From: Prorocentrum cordatum
Taxonomy: Eukaryota; Sar; Dinophyceae; Prorocentrales; Prorocentraceae
Assembly: GCA_963575745.1 (NCBI GenBank)
Contig: CAUYUJ010014326.1
Coordinates: forward strand, 344,001-408,000
Direction of reading: 5' to 3'
DNA: 64,000 nucleotides
Shown here: positions 32,130-43,880 of the stretch, one piece after another
Layout of the letters: each line of letters opens with the position of its first letter
Position numbering within the stretch: the first letter of the stretch is position 1
Notes under the pieces: model-generated
Told to the model about the DNA's origin: nothing
The model's database searches: none
What the model saw: the letters and a program-made list of their open reading frames with translations, nothing else
Made by a program: the position numbers and the translations under genes

Positions 32130-33035
32130 GCTAAGCGCGATGCGGCGATGCTCCTGAGCTGTGCTTGGGCCGCGCGGCGGCCCTTGCCACGACGCCCACA
32201 GCAGTTCGCCCCCAGGAGGCCGCTGAGGCGGAAGCAGGGATCGAAGGGAGGAGGAGGGGGGGGAGCCTGGGGGAGGAGGAGGAGGAGGGGGAGAGGAGGG
32301 GTGGAATGGCAAGACCGCTGCGCCTCGCGGCTGGCGGCTCGAACCCGCGCGGCCGCACGGCCAGCGGCTGGCGGGGCCGCGGGGCCCGGCCTGTTGCGCG
32401 AGGCCGCGCTTCCCCTTGCCCCTGGGCGGGAGGAGGGGGGAGGGGGAGGAGGGGGATCGCCAGGGGGAGGGGCCTTTGAAGGCAATTGGTCGCGCAGGTT
32501 TGTTCTCGATGCCGCTGTCGGCCGCCTGGGGGGGAGGGGGCCCTCGGCGGGCCCCAGGACCGTCAAAAACGACTTGGGGTGAAGAGCTGGCCCCGCCTGG
32601 GCCCAGGGCCGTCTCGCTTTGGGCCCGTTCCCCGCCCGCTAAGAGGGGGGGGGATGGGGATGGGGGAAGACGAGCAAGAGGTCAGTGGGAGGTCAAGGAT
32701 GACGAGAGGGGGCAGTGGATTCACTGTGCAACTCCTTGGCAACTCCTTTTGCGCCGGCGCGACCTCGAATCTAAAGCAGAAGGTAGACGAGCCGGGGGGG
32801 GGGGGGGCGCCCAGGAAGGAGGGGCGAAGCGAGGGGCGACGGGAGAGGACAGAGCCACTCTTGCCGCAGGCCCATGCCTGCCGGCGGCTCCAGGCTGCGT
32901 GGAGGATGCGCTTGCCGCGGGCCCCGGGCCCCCCCCTGATTTCGCTGCTGCCCCCCCCCTCCCCCATCCTTCCCCTCTCCCGCGTCCTCGCCCCGCGCTC
33001 TCACCCCTCCCCTCTGCGTCCTAATCGCTGCTACC
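32130..33035. other. intergenic G-rich stretch
   Basis: About 0.9 kb of GGGGAGG-rich DNA between gene B's stop and gene C's ATG. Several G-runs (32648-32656, 32792-32803) and no protein-like frame. Confidence 0.7.
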
Positions 33036-33040
33036 ATTAC

Positions 33041-34801
33041 TAGGCTTCATAGCCCAGCTCGCAACACGAGTCGGGGAGCTGGGGGTCTGTCCAGAAATTG
33101 CGCTCACTGATCTTACCGAGGCCATCGCCCTGGGACTGGGAGTGCGGGGGCCCCGGCGGGACCGCTATGGGCAAGCCGTCCAAGCTCGAAAAGTCCTTCT
33201 TCTCTGGGAGCTCAAGTAGGCCATGGGTCATCTGGGGAGCCCTTGGTAGTTCGGCTGGCTGAGGCTCGCGAAGAGGGCCTTGAGGGGCGGCCGCGCTCGA
33301 ACTCGAAGAAGGGCCGCCGACCGTCGCCGGGTCCTCTTCATCGTCGGTGTCCTCCGTCAGGTCCACAACCGAGCGCTGCTTCTTCACGGCCCCGCCGAGG
33401 CGGTCGAACACGGTCTCCGGGGAGGGCATCAGGTCGTCCTTGCGAACCAAATTGGACCAGACGTAGAGGTACAAAGCGCCCACAAGGGGGATGCTCATGC
33501 CGTTCCCGACCAGGGCCCCTGCTTCTTGGACCCCCATGCTTTCCAATGCCTTGGTATAAGGGCTGCGTGAGAAGCCATCCACCAGAGGGGCCCCGTCGCC
33601 GTCGATCACGGGCAAGCCGAGGGAGAGCGTGTTCTCTCTGACGGTCGATGGGCGCTGATGCTTCTCTGACCACAGGGTCACGTTCCTGGTGACGGTAGGC
33701 AGGTGAGGCCCGCACGTCGTATAAGAAGGCCACTGCTCAAGGTCGAACATGTACTCATCATTGGATGTTTGCGTCTTGGCCATCTCCTTGCGGAACGCAT
33801 GCAAGCGTTCCTTCTCGGAGCAGCTCAGGACGTCTTCTAAACTAAACGCTGTCACCGATGCACCCGGATTGATGTATAAGCCTTTCTTGCGGGCCCGATG
33901 CTTGAGGTCCTGCAGGGCGCGGGCCTCGGCGTCGATGTAGAACGTCTCCCCGCTGGCTATGCGAGCGGCCCCAAAGAATTTCAAACAATATCCTTGGTGA
34001 TCGTCGGGGCCCACCCACGTCAGGGTCTGCTTATTGCACCCCCAGGTGAAGCTCCTTGGGCGCCGAGTAGGGATGCCCATGTTTTCAGGGCCAAGCGTGA
34101 AGTGAAGCAGGCCCATTGCTGGCCCTGCAACTTGCTGGAACTTCTCCTGGGAGGGGAAGCGGTGAGAGCACTCGTGCCCGAACACATCCTCAATTCCGCG
34201 TTCCATCATGGCGCGCCTCTCCACAAGGTAGATGTTGAGCGCCCGATTGGAGCTGTGAGCGCCCTTCAGCAATTGGCCCCGGGGGGTCCAGGCCACGCAC
34301 ACTGAACCAGCCAAATGGACATTCAAGGTCTTCTTTAATTCTTCGTGAGGAGTGTTGGCTCTGAGCCGAGCCAACTGGCTAGCGCTGTGCAACTGGACCT
34401 TCTGCTTGGAGAGCATGTTTGTGGATGTTGCCGCGGAGTCGAAGAGGGCGGTTTCGTTGTCCATCAGGGCGCGCAGCATGTCCGCATAGGCTTTTTCCTT
34501 CTCGGCATTCGACGCCGACTGGTGCGGCTCCAGCTGATCTAGCTTGCTCTTAATGTGATCGGGAATCCTGTCGTTGATGTCATTGAACACGAATGCAGGT
34601 TGGTCGAACTCACGGGACATGATCACGTGCTGCGCTTGAGGGGATATGTCGCAGACCCGATGCAACGAAGGGAGCGGCATGTCCTGGAAGCATGGCACCC
34701 TCTTGAGCGACTTCATGTGCAGAAGGATGGCATCTTCAAACATCATGATGCCTGAGTAGTCCGAGCAGATGCTCATGCCGTGATCCACGCTCATCAAAAG
34801 C
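33041..34801 (-). CDS. gene B: cytosine C5-methyltransferase-like protein, main exon
   Basis: Together with the exon at 36489-36631 this makes a ~630-residue protein. Counting from codon 34797: SICSDYSGIMMFEDA (residues 9-23) fits SAM-binding motif I; FVFNDI (69-74) sits where the motif III acid is expected; AGSVCVAWTPRG (163-174) is a variant of the catalytic PC motif IV with C167 kept but Val for Pro; GHECSHRF (207-214) is at the ENV motif VI position; ENMGIPTRRPRSFTWG (238-253) matches motif VIII (QxRxR-like); ALVGNGMSIPLVGAL (428-442) matches motif X (GN...). A VVDLTEDTDDEED stretch (477-489) is a SUMO-interaction-like motif. The motif order is that of DNA 5mC methyltransferases. Substituted IV and VI leave activity open. 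Clean stop at 33041. Confidence 0.65.
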
Positions 34802-36488
34802 CTCCCTCCCTTTTCACTCGCCCCCCCCCCCCCCTCTCCTGCTGCGAAGCGCCCTTCTCCAGCTCATCCCACTTCGCCGGACAGGGGGCGGGCGGGGGCG
34901 GGGGGAAAGGCAGGGGCCAGGGGTCGGGCGAGGAGCGGGCGGGGGAAAGGGGCCCGGGGGGGCAAGCGGAAGGGGGGGAGTAGGGAGATGGACGGGAAAG
35001 AGGGAGAGGAGGGGGAGGATAGGAGGGGAACGCATGACATGGCCAACCATATGTTCAGCACATCCACCCTTCCTTCCTCCTTGCCCTCCTTTTTCTCCCC
35101 CTCTCCCCTCCTTCTCTAATTTGAGGGCCTCGGAGGGGTTTCCTGCAGTGCAAATTCACTAGATCAAGCAGCGGTTTGTGTGACGGCACCCTGAAGACGC
35201 TCACTCGTTCACCGCAAGCATTAGCCTGGAAAAGAGCAGTCGGCGTCATGTCTGTGCCCCAGGCGGCCGGGCGGTCACCGGACTTTCCCCGATCCACCTT
35301 GCCTTTTAGGCGCAGGTGGTCTAACGTCTAACGCGCCACTTCCATCCGGGGAGGGCCCCGGGGGCCCCGGGCCCCAAGAGGGCCCCAAAACCGTTGCCAG
35401 AGGAGCCCAACATGGCATCAATACGCCTTCAAGGTTTTTAAATATGGTTCGCACTTTCAAGCCAGAGGGCAAATTGGCTGAGAAATTGTCTCAGCCACTT
35501 CGCCCGAAAGACGGCCAAGACGGCCCTAGCTGACCGAAAGACGGCCAAGAGGGCCCCAAGACGGCCCCAAGAGGGCCCCCAAAAACAAAAGAAATTTAAC
35601 AGAAACTGGTCGCCAACAAAGAAACGGTTTCTGTTCAATTTCTGTTGTTTTTTGGGGCCCTCTTGGGGCCGTATTGGGGCTCTCTTGAAGCCCCCTGCGA
35701 GCCTCAGGAACGCTCGAAGAGGGCCCCAAGAGGGCCCCAAGAGGGCCCCAAGAAACCGCAAGTAGGTCTCATCGAACAGCGCGTTTGGATGAGACCTCCC
35801 AGCGGTCTCTTGGGGCCCTCTTGGAGGCCTCTTGGGCCCCTCTTGAAGGCCTCTCGGAGCCGCCCGGGGCCCTCTGGGAGCCCCCTGCGGGCCTCAGGAA
35901 CGCTCGAAGAGGGCCCCAAGAGGGCCCCAAGAGAGCCCCGAGAAACCGCAAGTAGGTCTCATCCAACAGCGCGTTTGGATGAGACCTCCCAGCTGTTTCT
36001 TGGGGCCCTCTTAGGGCCTTCTTGGGGCCCTCCGAAGGCCCTGGGAAGGGCCCAAGACGGCCCCGAGAGGGCTCCAAGAGGGCCCCGCGAGTGCCCAGGA
36101 GCAGCTATATTAAACCACCGCGGTTTAATATAGCTCCTCCTGGGGCTTCTGGTGCCTCATTGGGACCCTCTTGGGGGCATCTTGGGGCCCAAGATGGCCC
36201 CAAGAGGCCCCCGAGAGAACCCCGAGACGGCCCCAAGAGGGCCCAAAAAACAACAGAAATTTAACAGAAACTGGTCACCAACAAAGAAACGGTTTCTATT
36301 CAATTTCTGTTGTTTTTTGGGCCCTCTTTGGGCCGTATTGGGGCCCTCTTGGAGCCCCCTGCGGGCCTCCGGAACGCTCGAAGAGGGCCACAAGAGGGCC
36401 CCAAGAGGGCCCCAAGAAACCGCTTCGTTGGTTCCAACTGCCTCCGTTGCCAACCCATCAACCCCGCCCCCTCCTTGCGCGCATGCAC
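34802..36488 (-). other. intron of gene B
   Basis: GT-AG intron, 1687 bp. On the plus strand it contains a G-rich stretch (34870-35030), an unremarkable part, and the hairpin/array block at 35340-36440. Confidence 0.55.
35340..36440. repeat. array of large palindromes with GGGCCCCAAGA arms
   Basis: At least five inverted-repeat centres: 35575-35655 and 36246-36328 (related ~27-bp stems, AACAGAAATTTAACAGAAAC), 35761-35797 and 35954-35987 (AGGTCTCATCCAA / its complement), and 36103-36135 (AGCTATATTAAACC / complement). Around each, GGCCCCAAGA units on one side face TCTTGGGGCC units on the other, extending the stems to roughly 100 bp. GCCTCAGGAACGCTCGAAGA marks a ~190-bp tandem unit at 35700, 35890 and 36365. 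Confidence 0.9.
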
Positions 36489-36631
36489 GAATCATTCAGG
36501 AGCGACTGGATGGCTCTGCTGGGGTAGTCCATGAACTCGCTGATCGTGCCGGGCCCGAACTTCTCGGCGATGAAGGCGGCCTCCTCTCCCACCTGCCTGC
36601 CGCGCTTCTTGGGCGACCGCGCCGCCGCCAT
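36489..36631 (-). CDS. gene B, first exon
   Basis: ATG at 36631 opens MAAARSPKKRGRQVGEEAAF, then IAEKFGPGTISEFMDYPSRA and IQSLLNDS. The basic RSPKKRGR looks like a nuclear localisation signal. The donor GTGCAT at 36488 (phase 2) joins the AG acceptor before 34801 (1 base), restoring ...LLNDSLLMSVDHG. The 1687-bp intron is the palindrome array. Confidence 0.6.
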
Positions 36632-37039
36632 GCCGGACGTTCGGTAAGCCCCAGAACCCAGAAAAAAAACCCTGGCGCCCTGGCGCCTCAGGGAGAAAAA
36701 CGCCTCTGGAATGAACAGCCCCTGGCCCCTCAGAATGAAACGCTTTGGAAAGACGGTAGCGGCGTGAGTCGTGAGTGGGGCAACGACTTAGAGCTGGACT
36801 TGTTCATCCTCATCCTCCCCCATCCCCCATCCCTTCCCCTTTCCCCCGGCCCCCGGCCCCCTGTCGCGGGGCCCCTCTCGCCACCAGCTTGATCACTGGT
36901 ACTGGCGCGGCTAATGCCGCACTATTGATACTGCTCCTACCCCGCCCGCAGTGCCATAGTACGAATATTATTTCTATTCATTATACGACTACTGTTACTA
37001 GGAACGTCACTGCGAACGTCTCTACTACTGTTACTACGA

Positions 37040-37064
37040 GCACTGCGACCCTACTACGACGACG

Positions 37065-37099
<35 letters not shown>

Positions 37100-37126
37100 A
37101 ACTACTACTACTACTACTACTACTAT

Positions 37127-37189
<63 letters not shown>

Positions 37190-37447
37190 GACGACTACTA
37201 CTACTACGACCCCCCGCCCAACTCGCAGCGGCGACCTAATCGCCCCCCCCGGTCGCGGCGGCCCCCGCCCCTCGTAGCGGGGACCTAATCGACCCCCACT
37301 CTCCGCGACGACGTTGGCGACGACGACGGCGACGACCGCGCGCGCACGCACGCGCACGCGCGCGCCGCCCCCGACCCCTCGCAGCGGGGACCAAATCCAC
37401 CCCCCCCCCCATCGCCACGACGACGACGGCGACGACTACTACTACTA

Positions 37448-37511
<64 letters not shown>

Positions 37512-37512
37512 T

Positions 37513-37562
<50 letters not shown>

Positions 37563-37575
37563 TACCACTACTACT

Positions 37576-37642
<67 letters not shown>

Positions 37643-38040
37643 GACTACTACGACTACTACGACGACTACGACTATTACGACTACTACGATTACTACGACT
37701 ACTACGACTCCTATGATTACTACAACTATGACTACTACGACGACGACGACGACTACTACTACTACTACGACGACTACTACTACTACTACTACGACTACTA
37801 CTGCTACTACTACTGCTACTACTACTGCTACTACTACCACTACCACTACCACTACCACTGGCACTGCCACTGCCACTACCACTACGACGACTACTACCGC
37901 TACTACTACTACGACCACTGCTACTACTATCACTACTTTACTCCTACGACTACGACTACTACTAATATCACCACGACTACTACTACGACTACGACTACTA
38001 CGACGACGACGACGACGGCGACGACGACTACTACTAAAAA
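37040..38040. repeat. (TAC)n/(CTA)n trinucleotide tracts
   Basis: Nearly pure ACT/TAC repeats at 37045-37205 and 37432-38035, with a GC-rich interruption (37210-37430) that itself has two similar CGCAGCGGxGACC(T/A)AATC pieces. Degeneration to GAC/GCC increases toward 38000. Val- or Thr-homopolymer frames are artefacts. Confidence 0.97.
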
Positions 38041-38770
38041 GGAACCCAAAAGATACAGGACGAAGACGGCGACGATCGACGACAGACGACGACGATGCGG
38101 GTGGCGATGAGGGCTGTCGCTGATGGCTAGAGCAGCCGCAGCAGGGAGTCTCAACGGCGCACGAGTCACAGACGGCCGGCAGACAGACGGCAGGAAGTCG
38201 CGGCGGCCGCAACGCCGTCTGTCAATCCACTAGGTGAGACTCCATATACGGTACTGCCACTGCCTCTAAGCCTGAATGGGCGGGACGCAGCGGCGCAGGT
38301 CGCGGGCGAGGATTCCCCCAAGCGGACAACAGGCGCTTATTGTCTGTCTCAAGCCTAAGCGGAGTCAGAGGTCAGAGCACCCTCAGACGAGCACGCACAA
38401 TGGGTCAGCATCACACCTCCCCCTCTCTTGCGAGAGCCCCAAGTGGGCCTGGGCCTCAAGAGATGCCCAAGAGGGCCCCACGCGTGCAATGCTCACCCGG
38501 TAGATATGGCCCCCGCCCCCTCCCCCTGACCCCTCTCGCGGGTTATATGTTGTGGTTGCAGTTGGTGTTTTGTGTCATTAGCTGTTGGCGTATTTTGTTA
38601 TCGTTTGGCGTGTTTGTCATAGGTTTGCGCTTTTCCTGCCTGCAATCATCATTTTTTTTATGCGTTGCTTTTTGATAAATGTTAGGAGAGAAAAAAAAGA
38701 TCCCAACTGGTCAGAATGCCCTCTCAAGTGCCAAGCTGGGCGCCCTGGCCAAGCCTGCGCGCCCCCCCCC
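38040..38770. other. no gene seen
   Basis: Mixed sequence without repeats, including a T-rich stretch at 38560-38700. No protein-like frame. Confidence 0.6.
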
Positions 38771-38785
38771 TCACGCCAGGCCGCC

Positions 38786-38880
38786 AAGCAACCTCGGAAC
38801 ACCTCGGAACACCTCGGAACATACCCGTCAAACCACCTCGGAACACCTCGGAACACCTCGGAACACCTCGGAACACCTCA
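38786..38880. repeat. 10-bp tandem repeat ACCTCGGAAC
   Basis: Three units, a 13-bp interruption, then five units, the last with one change (CTCAGAAA). Confidence 0.95.
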
Positions 38881-39452
38881 GAAATGACCCCCCCTGGCAC
38901 CCCCATGGCCCCCGCCAGGCCCCCCTGGGGCCCCCTGGGGGGCTCTTGGGCGAGGTGGCACCTCAAGTGGCAAAAAATAGCGCAGCCCGCCGAGGTTTTA
39001 TCGACTCGAACAGCTTTTGAACGTCTCAACGAGCACACTCGAAAACAAACAAAAACAAACAAACAAGAAAAAAAACACTGCCTAAAATGGGCGAGATGAC
39101 CTTCATGCACGGGCGGGCCCCCGGTGGACGCCAGCGCGCCTGCAAGCTCTAAGGGCGGAGTTGGAAGTATTGCGCGGTCTGCCCTTTGCGCGCTGCATTC
39201 TTCTTCCCCTGCTGCCCCTCCTCCTCGTCCTCCTTATCGCCCCCCTTCCTCCTGAGCCCCCTCCTAAACCACCCCCTCCCCCCACTCCCCCATCCGTTTC
39301 CTCGACCCCCGCAGTAAGCGATGTTTCCCTTCATGGAAGCGCGCCTGATGCTCCTGGCAGCCTCTCGCAGCGCAATGCCGCTGCCGAAAGCGAACGAAAA
39401 AGAAAGAGGACACAGACACTGCGTGCTGGGATTCACCTGACTGAATTCGGCC

Positions 39453-39910
39453 TTAGTCTGACGAGCTACTATCGCCCCTATCGCCGGGGCTAGGGGCGGC
39501 CCCCGGGGGCGCAACAGGCGCTGCAGGAGCGACGGGAGAAGGAAGAGCATCATATTCTGCGTGCATTGCGTCCCATTCATCAAGGGTTTCATGGCTTGGA
39601 AGCCCCGCGCCCTCTTCCGGAAAAGGGTAGCCAGAGGCAAGCTTCCCCACGTCTCCGTGGGATGCTGACTCAATGTCTTGGTGGGGCCACCACCGCAGTT
39701 GCCTGATCGCTATATCTTCCGAGCCTGCAGTGCGCGCACCCCGACTCTTTCGACGCGCTCGTCCACCTGCTTTCTTATGCGCAGGATTGTAACACGTGCG
39801 CTCGAATTCTACGGTCTCCCCATCCTTACGCTTTGGCGTGAATTTGAAATTGCCATGCCAAAAAGTATGCTCATGCGCGCGGCCGAGAAAACGACGCCCC
39901 CCACCCCCAT
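39453..39910 (-). CDS. gene A, last exon
   Basis: Minus-strand exon ending in a stop at 39453 after RGDSSSSD. It encodes RAHEHTFWHGNFKFTPKRKD, then VEFERTCYNPAHKKAGGRAR, a basic stretch, IAIRQLRWWPHQDIESASHG and ETLDEWDAMHAEYDALPSPV. The 'FWHGNFKFT ... TCYNPAHKK' block, with paired Cys/His and a basic tail, could be a small zinc- or nucleic-acid-binding module. The upstream part of the frame is Gly/Ala/Pro-rich and probably intron. No known family. Confidence 0.5.
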
Positions 39911-40089
39911 CAGCAGCGGCATCAGGCGCTGCGCCCCCGCCCCCAGCCGCAGGCCCTGGCGGCCCTGGACCAGGTGCACCTTTAGCTGCGCCAGCAGGGG
40001 GGCCGTCACCACCAGGACCGCCGCCGCCGCCTCCCCTTCCTGCCCCTTCGCTATCCCCCCCCCCAGTGCTGCTGTGACTCATCGTCGTC

Positions 40090-40295
40090 ATCGGTTTCGG
40101 AAGCGGGCCCTTTGGTGGCCTTCTTGGAGCCCCTCTGGGGCCCTCTTGGGGCCTTCTTGGAATTATCTCGGGGCACTTTTTGGCCTTTCTTGGCGCCCGA
40201 GCGGCCCCAGCAGGCCGTCAGGGCCGCCAAGGGGCCCCCGCCAAGAGACATAACAAAACCCCAAGAGGGCCCCAAGAGAGCCGCGAGATAGCCCT
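40090..40295. repeat. GGGGCCCTCTTGG / CCCCAAGAGGGC inverted array
   Basis: Left half carries TTGGAGCCCCTCTGGGGCCC units, right half CCCCAAGAGGGCCCCAAGAG; the whole can fold back. Lies between two exons of gene A. Confidence 0.8.
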
Positions 40296-40299
40296 GAGA

Positions 40300-40640
40300 A
40301 GGGGGCAAGAGAGCGCCCAGAAGAGTTCCAGATGGCTGCCAGATCCTTGTCCTTACATTTCCTGTCAGCTCTCATCAGCGTCGTTTCTGAATAGGCTGGC
40401 GGGGGCGCGCGAGGCGCGAAGAATTGCTGCACCACTTGCTCCATCGCTTGCTCTCAGTCTCGGTCTCGCCCTCACGATCGCTCTCGCTGTCGCTCCCCCC
40501 GTCGTTCCTGCCGTCCCAGCTGGCGCGGGAGGATGCGGCCTTAGCCGCGGTTCGTCTATCTGGCATCAAGTCAACCTGCCCAACATTGTTCGCCAGGAGC
40601 TTGCTTTGCTTAGCTCGATGCGCAAGTACTAATGCCTCCA
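40300..40640 (-). CDS. gene A, internal exon(s)
   Basis: Two overlapping protein-like frames on the minus strand: LLEALVLAHRAKQSKLLANN, then GQVDLMPDRRTAAKAASSRA; and, further on, MEQVVQQFFAPRAPPPAYSE with TLMRADRKCKDKDLAAIWN. They differ in frame, so a short intron or a frameshift near 40440 separates them. No family recognised. Confidence 0.45.
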
Positions 40641-40819
40641 AAAGCCCCATCCCCCCGCCGCCCCCCTGGCCCCCCCCCCCGGCGCCGTCTGCGGAGCTGC
40701 CTGAACTGCTGGGCGACGAGCTGCTGGAGCTGCGCGTCTGGCTTGAGGAGCCCGCGCCCGCCCGGGGATGACAGGGGCGAGCAGGGGGGGCGGGCGGGGG
40801 CCAAGACAAGCCCTTGATC

Positions 40820-41420
40820 CTAAACCGATTTTCGCCACGGCCCCGGGGCTGGGGCCCGCCGAGTCGGCAAGGGCCCCTGGAGGCCGAAGATGGCCAAACA
40901 TTTCCTAGGCCAAATTTCCTTCAAGGCCCCGAGACTTTGCCTCCTGGCGAGAGTGGGGGGCCGAGATAACTACAGGCGGAACTGCAACAATTGACGCAAT
41001 CTTGAAAAAAATTGTTGGAGGCCCGCGAGGACATCTCGCGTCGGCGCTGGGCCCCGCCCAGGGCTGCGCTGGAGGCGCCGCCGTGCGATGGGGGGCCAGC
41101 GCCAACCTGAGATATGGTCGCGGGGCTCCAACAGTTCTTTTTTTTTTCACGATTGTGACGCTGCGTTGAGGGAGCTCGCGGAGGCGAGTTGCAACCTCCC
41201 CCTCCGCTGTCCGCCCCTCCCTCTCCCTTCGCCCTCCCCCCCTCGTCCTCCCCCCCGCCCTCCTCTCGCCTCCAGTCCTGATCCTCTCCCCCCATCCCCC
41301 CCCTCGCCTCCTTCCCCTGCCCGCCCCCCTCAAGGCCGCGCAAGCTGCGCCGCTATCCGGAACGCGCTTGTTGCGCGAGGGTGTGCGTGTGCGTGGGGGG
41401 GGGGGGGGCAGGGGGGGGGA
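40820..41420. other. no gene seen; low-complexity intron-like DNA
   Basis: C-rich/pyrimidine-rich plus strand (41195-41330) with a G10-plus run near 41396. Probably an intron of gene A. Confidence 0.6.
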
Positions 41421-41479
41421 CGGCATTTTCAATGGGTCCCCTCGAAGTCCGCGCGCCTCGCCGCCGCCCTCTTCGCCCC

Positions 41480-42267
41480 CAGACTGCCCCTCCTCGCCCT
41501 CATATTCGTCCTCCTCCTCGCACTCCTCCTCGGGCTCTTCGCCCTCGCCCCCCTCGGGGCTCTCGTCGCTGCCGCCGTCGGCCCCCTCGTCCTCAATGGC
41601 TTCAAGCGCCTTCGCTTTGCGCTTTCGGCCTTTCCGTTCGGGGCTGGCTTTTCAACGAAATCCCCAATCGAAGTCGCGAAATCGAATGCATTCCGACTGC
41701 CCGCGCATCTCTTTGTCAGCGGTCTCCCTTCCACAAGTTGTGCGTAGTTGAGGTCTGTCAGCCCATGCTGCACTGGCCCCCCGCCCCGTTCTTCGCTCGA
41801 GAGCAAGGCGAGCAAGTAAGCGTAGGATACTGTCTGACGAGATGCCTGGACATAGAAGACCTTCGCAGCGCCAGGCCGCGGACCCCCTGGCGCGCGAAGC
41901 AGAGAAGCGGCAACGCCAGACAACGAGAACGGCAACGTCAGTCGACTTGTATTCTGGGCTGCAGCAGTAGCCGCGTCTACAATGGGCCGGCGTTGCCGCC
42001 CCCACCCCTGGCGCTGCAGCTCCTTTGCGACGCGCCCGGGCCCGGCTGCCTCTGCAATTTCCGAGCCCCCCAATTGGTAAGCGTTGGCTCCCAACCCTTT
42101 TGCAATAAGCATTGCCACAACTCCCACACGGTTTTTTTGTCATGCGGTATGTCCCTGATAGAAAGTGCCCTCCTTCCTGGCCCGCGAAGTTCAAAACATT
42201 CACGAAGCGACCTTTCCCCATTAATGGTAAACTGCCAAGTGCTCCTCACGTCGTCGACGCTGACGTT
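41480..42267 (-). CDS. gene A, exon after an in-frame TAG
   Basis: Directly downstream of the TAG at 42268-42270, in the same frame, the minus strand reads NVSVDDVRSTWQFTINGERS, then LRECFELRGPGRRALSIRDI. At an A7 run (minus strand of 42132-42138) the good frame changes and continues VVAMLIAKGLGANAYQLGGS, AEAAGPGRVAKELQRQ, AKVFYVQASRQTVSYAYLLA and LVEGRPLTKRCAGSRNAFDF to about 41560. One more A would keep the frame. No known domain. Confidence 0.5.
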
Positions 42268-43278
42268 CTAAACTAGCCCTAGGCCGCTCAGTGTCCATAG
42301 CATGTCTAAGCTATCCTTGCCTTGATTAGCCGAATGTACAAGGGTAAACGCATCGGCAGATAATGCTTGAGCCCCTGCGGACACCAACTGTTCAAGCAAC
42401 CGCTGACAAATCCCAGTGTTCACGTCTAGCCCATGCCCGTCCAGGACGTGCGTGATCTTAGGGGGGCGGTCATACACCCGCAGCGACTGCAATTGCGGGT
42501 ACGTCAAAACGCCAGCATTTAACACAAAGTGTTCCACCCCTCCTGTCCTCCCTCTGGCATGGTCAGCGTGGACGAGTAGTGAGTCACCCGTGGTCTCCGC
42601 GATGCGGCGGAAACCTACGACCATGGAGTAGCGGTCGAAATGCTGCACTTGGGCAATCCCTGGCTGTCTAGCAATCGCGAATCTGTTCGGGCTATTGCTT
42701 GTCGCCGCGAAAACAATCTGATTCTGCTGAACGATTTGGCTGACGAGGTCCTGCGGGCCCCCGCTGGGGGGGGGGGGCCATGTTTGGCACCAAGGCGCTA
42801 GTCTCGCCGTCGCCGCCATTGCCAATGATCGCTGGGATTGCTTCAACGGCAGCGCCCATCAACGCTGGCACTGCGTCGGAGTGAAAGTCGAAATCGAAAC
42901 TGAGCCGTTCGAATGTTTGAAAGTGGTTCATAATGGTCTTGAAGGTCTCTAACCAGGACCTCTCAATGTGGCCATCAGGTCGCCCTTCGGGGGGATCGCC
43001 CTCTGAGGGTTCGACGCTGCGAGCTGTTGGCATCGCGAAAAAAAACACATCGCTTTGGCTGGCGACCTCTAGAATGTACTCTATGGCATGTCTCTGCAAA
43101 CAAAAAAAATCCACTGTTTTTGCATCCTCCACGTCCCGGACATCTGGCGCGCTAGGCGGAAGCAAAGCCCAAGAGGAGCAGACTCCATCATCCATCAACA
43201 CGCCATCAACGAAGACTGCTGGATTAAAGGAATGCTGGGTAGGGGCGCCCCACCTGTAGATCATGGCCTCGTATCGCC
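42268..43278 (-). CDS. gene A, internal coding segment
   Basis: The minus strand reads EAMIYRWGAPTQHSFNPAVF, then VDGVLMDDGVCSSWALLPPS, KTVDFFCLQRHAIEYILEVA, TFKTIMNHFQTFERLSFDFD. A C12 run (42766-42777 on plus) then shifts frame, and it continues QDLVSQIVQQNQIVFAATSN, HFDRYSMVVGFRRIAETTGD, VYDRPPKITHVLDGHGLDVN and ADAFTLVHSANQGKDSLDML. It ends at TAG 42268-42270, after which the same frame stays protein-like. Varied composition and even hydrophobic spacing indicate a folded protein; no family recognised. Confidence 0.55.
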
Positions 43279-43880
43279 GGGGTGGGATGTCCAGAGTTCC
43301 TGAAAAGTGGCGCGGTGAGACATGCCCAGGGATTCAATGCACATCACAGGGGTTTGACACTTTGAAAGCTGAATCGCCAGGTCACCAAGAAATTCTTTAT
43401 CCGATTCGAGCTTTCTTTGGATCAATGGGATATGATGTCTGAGGGCCACGTGCACAGGCCCATGTCGAGGTGCCCGTCGAATGCCCTTGCTGACGACTGC
43501 GCGCAACCCTTCGACAGACCGCTCCACGACGCAAATGAGACGAAATTGCGACATGTAGTGAAGCAGCACAGGCAGATCCGCAGGGTCTTCGCCAGACACG
43601 AAACGAACGAGTTCGTCTCGGCACTGGGTGCCGGGCAAGCACATGCGCAAGGTAAGTGCATGCGCGTCAGCATCCGCTTCTAGCGATTCGAACATCTGCA
43701 ACGCCTTGGCACCTATGCCGCGAGCTACGGCAATATTGAAATGACCCAGACCACACATCAGAAGCGGGAGAGTTTGCCAAGAAGATGAAACCTTCATCAT
43801 GACGTACATGTGAAACGCAGCTCGTCCACTCTGCAATTCCGCGCAGCAGCCAAAGGCTGCCCCGGGGCAGCGCGCGAGCT
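43279..43880 (-). CDS. gene A, internal exon
   Basis: The minus strand reads AFHMYVMMKVSSSWQTLPLL, then MCGLGHFNIAVARGIGAKAL, MFESLEADADAHALTLRMCL, LVRFVSGEDPADLPVLLHYM, RLICVVERSVEGLRAVVSKG and LGMSHRATFQELWTSHP. At a four-C run (plus 43279-43282) the frame changes and continues as RRYEAMIYRWGA in the next segment. No known domain. Confidence 0.55.

Noticed and set aside
36510-36640. Short exon at 36.5 kb as an independent small gene
   Set aside because: Phase and splice sites join it to the methyltransferase-like exon, and there is no stop after its last codon.
37034-38212. Poly-Val and poly-Thr frames
   Set aside because: Translation of (TAC)n.
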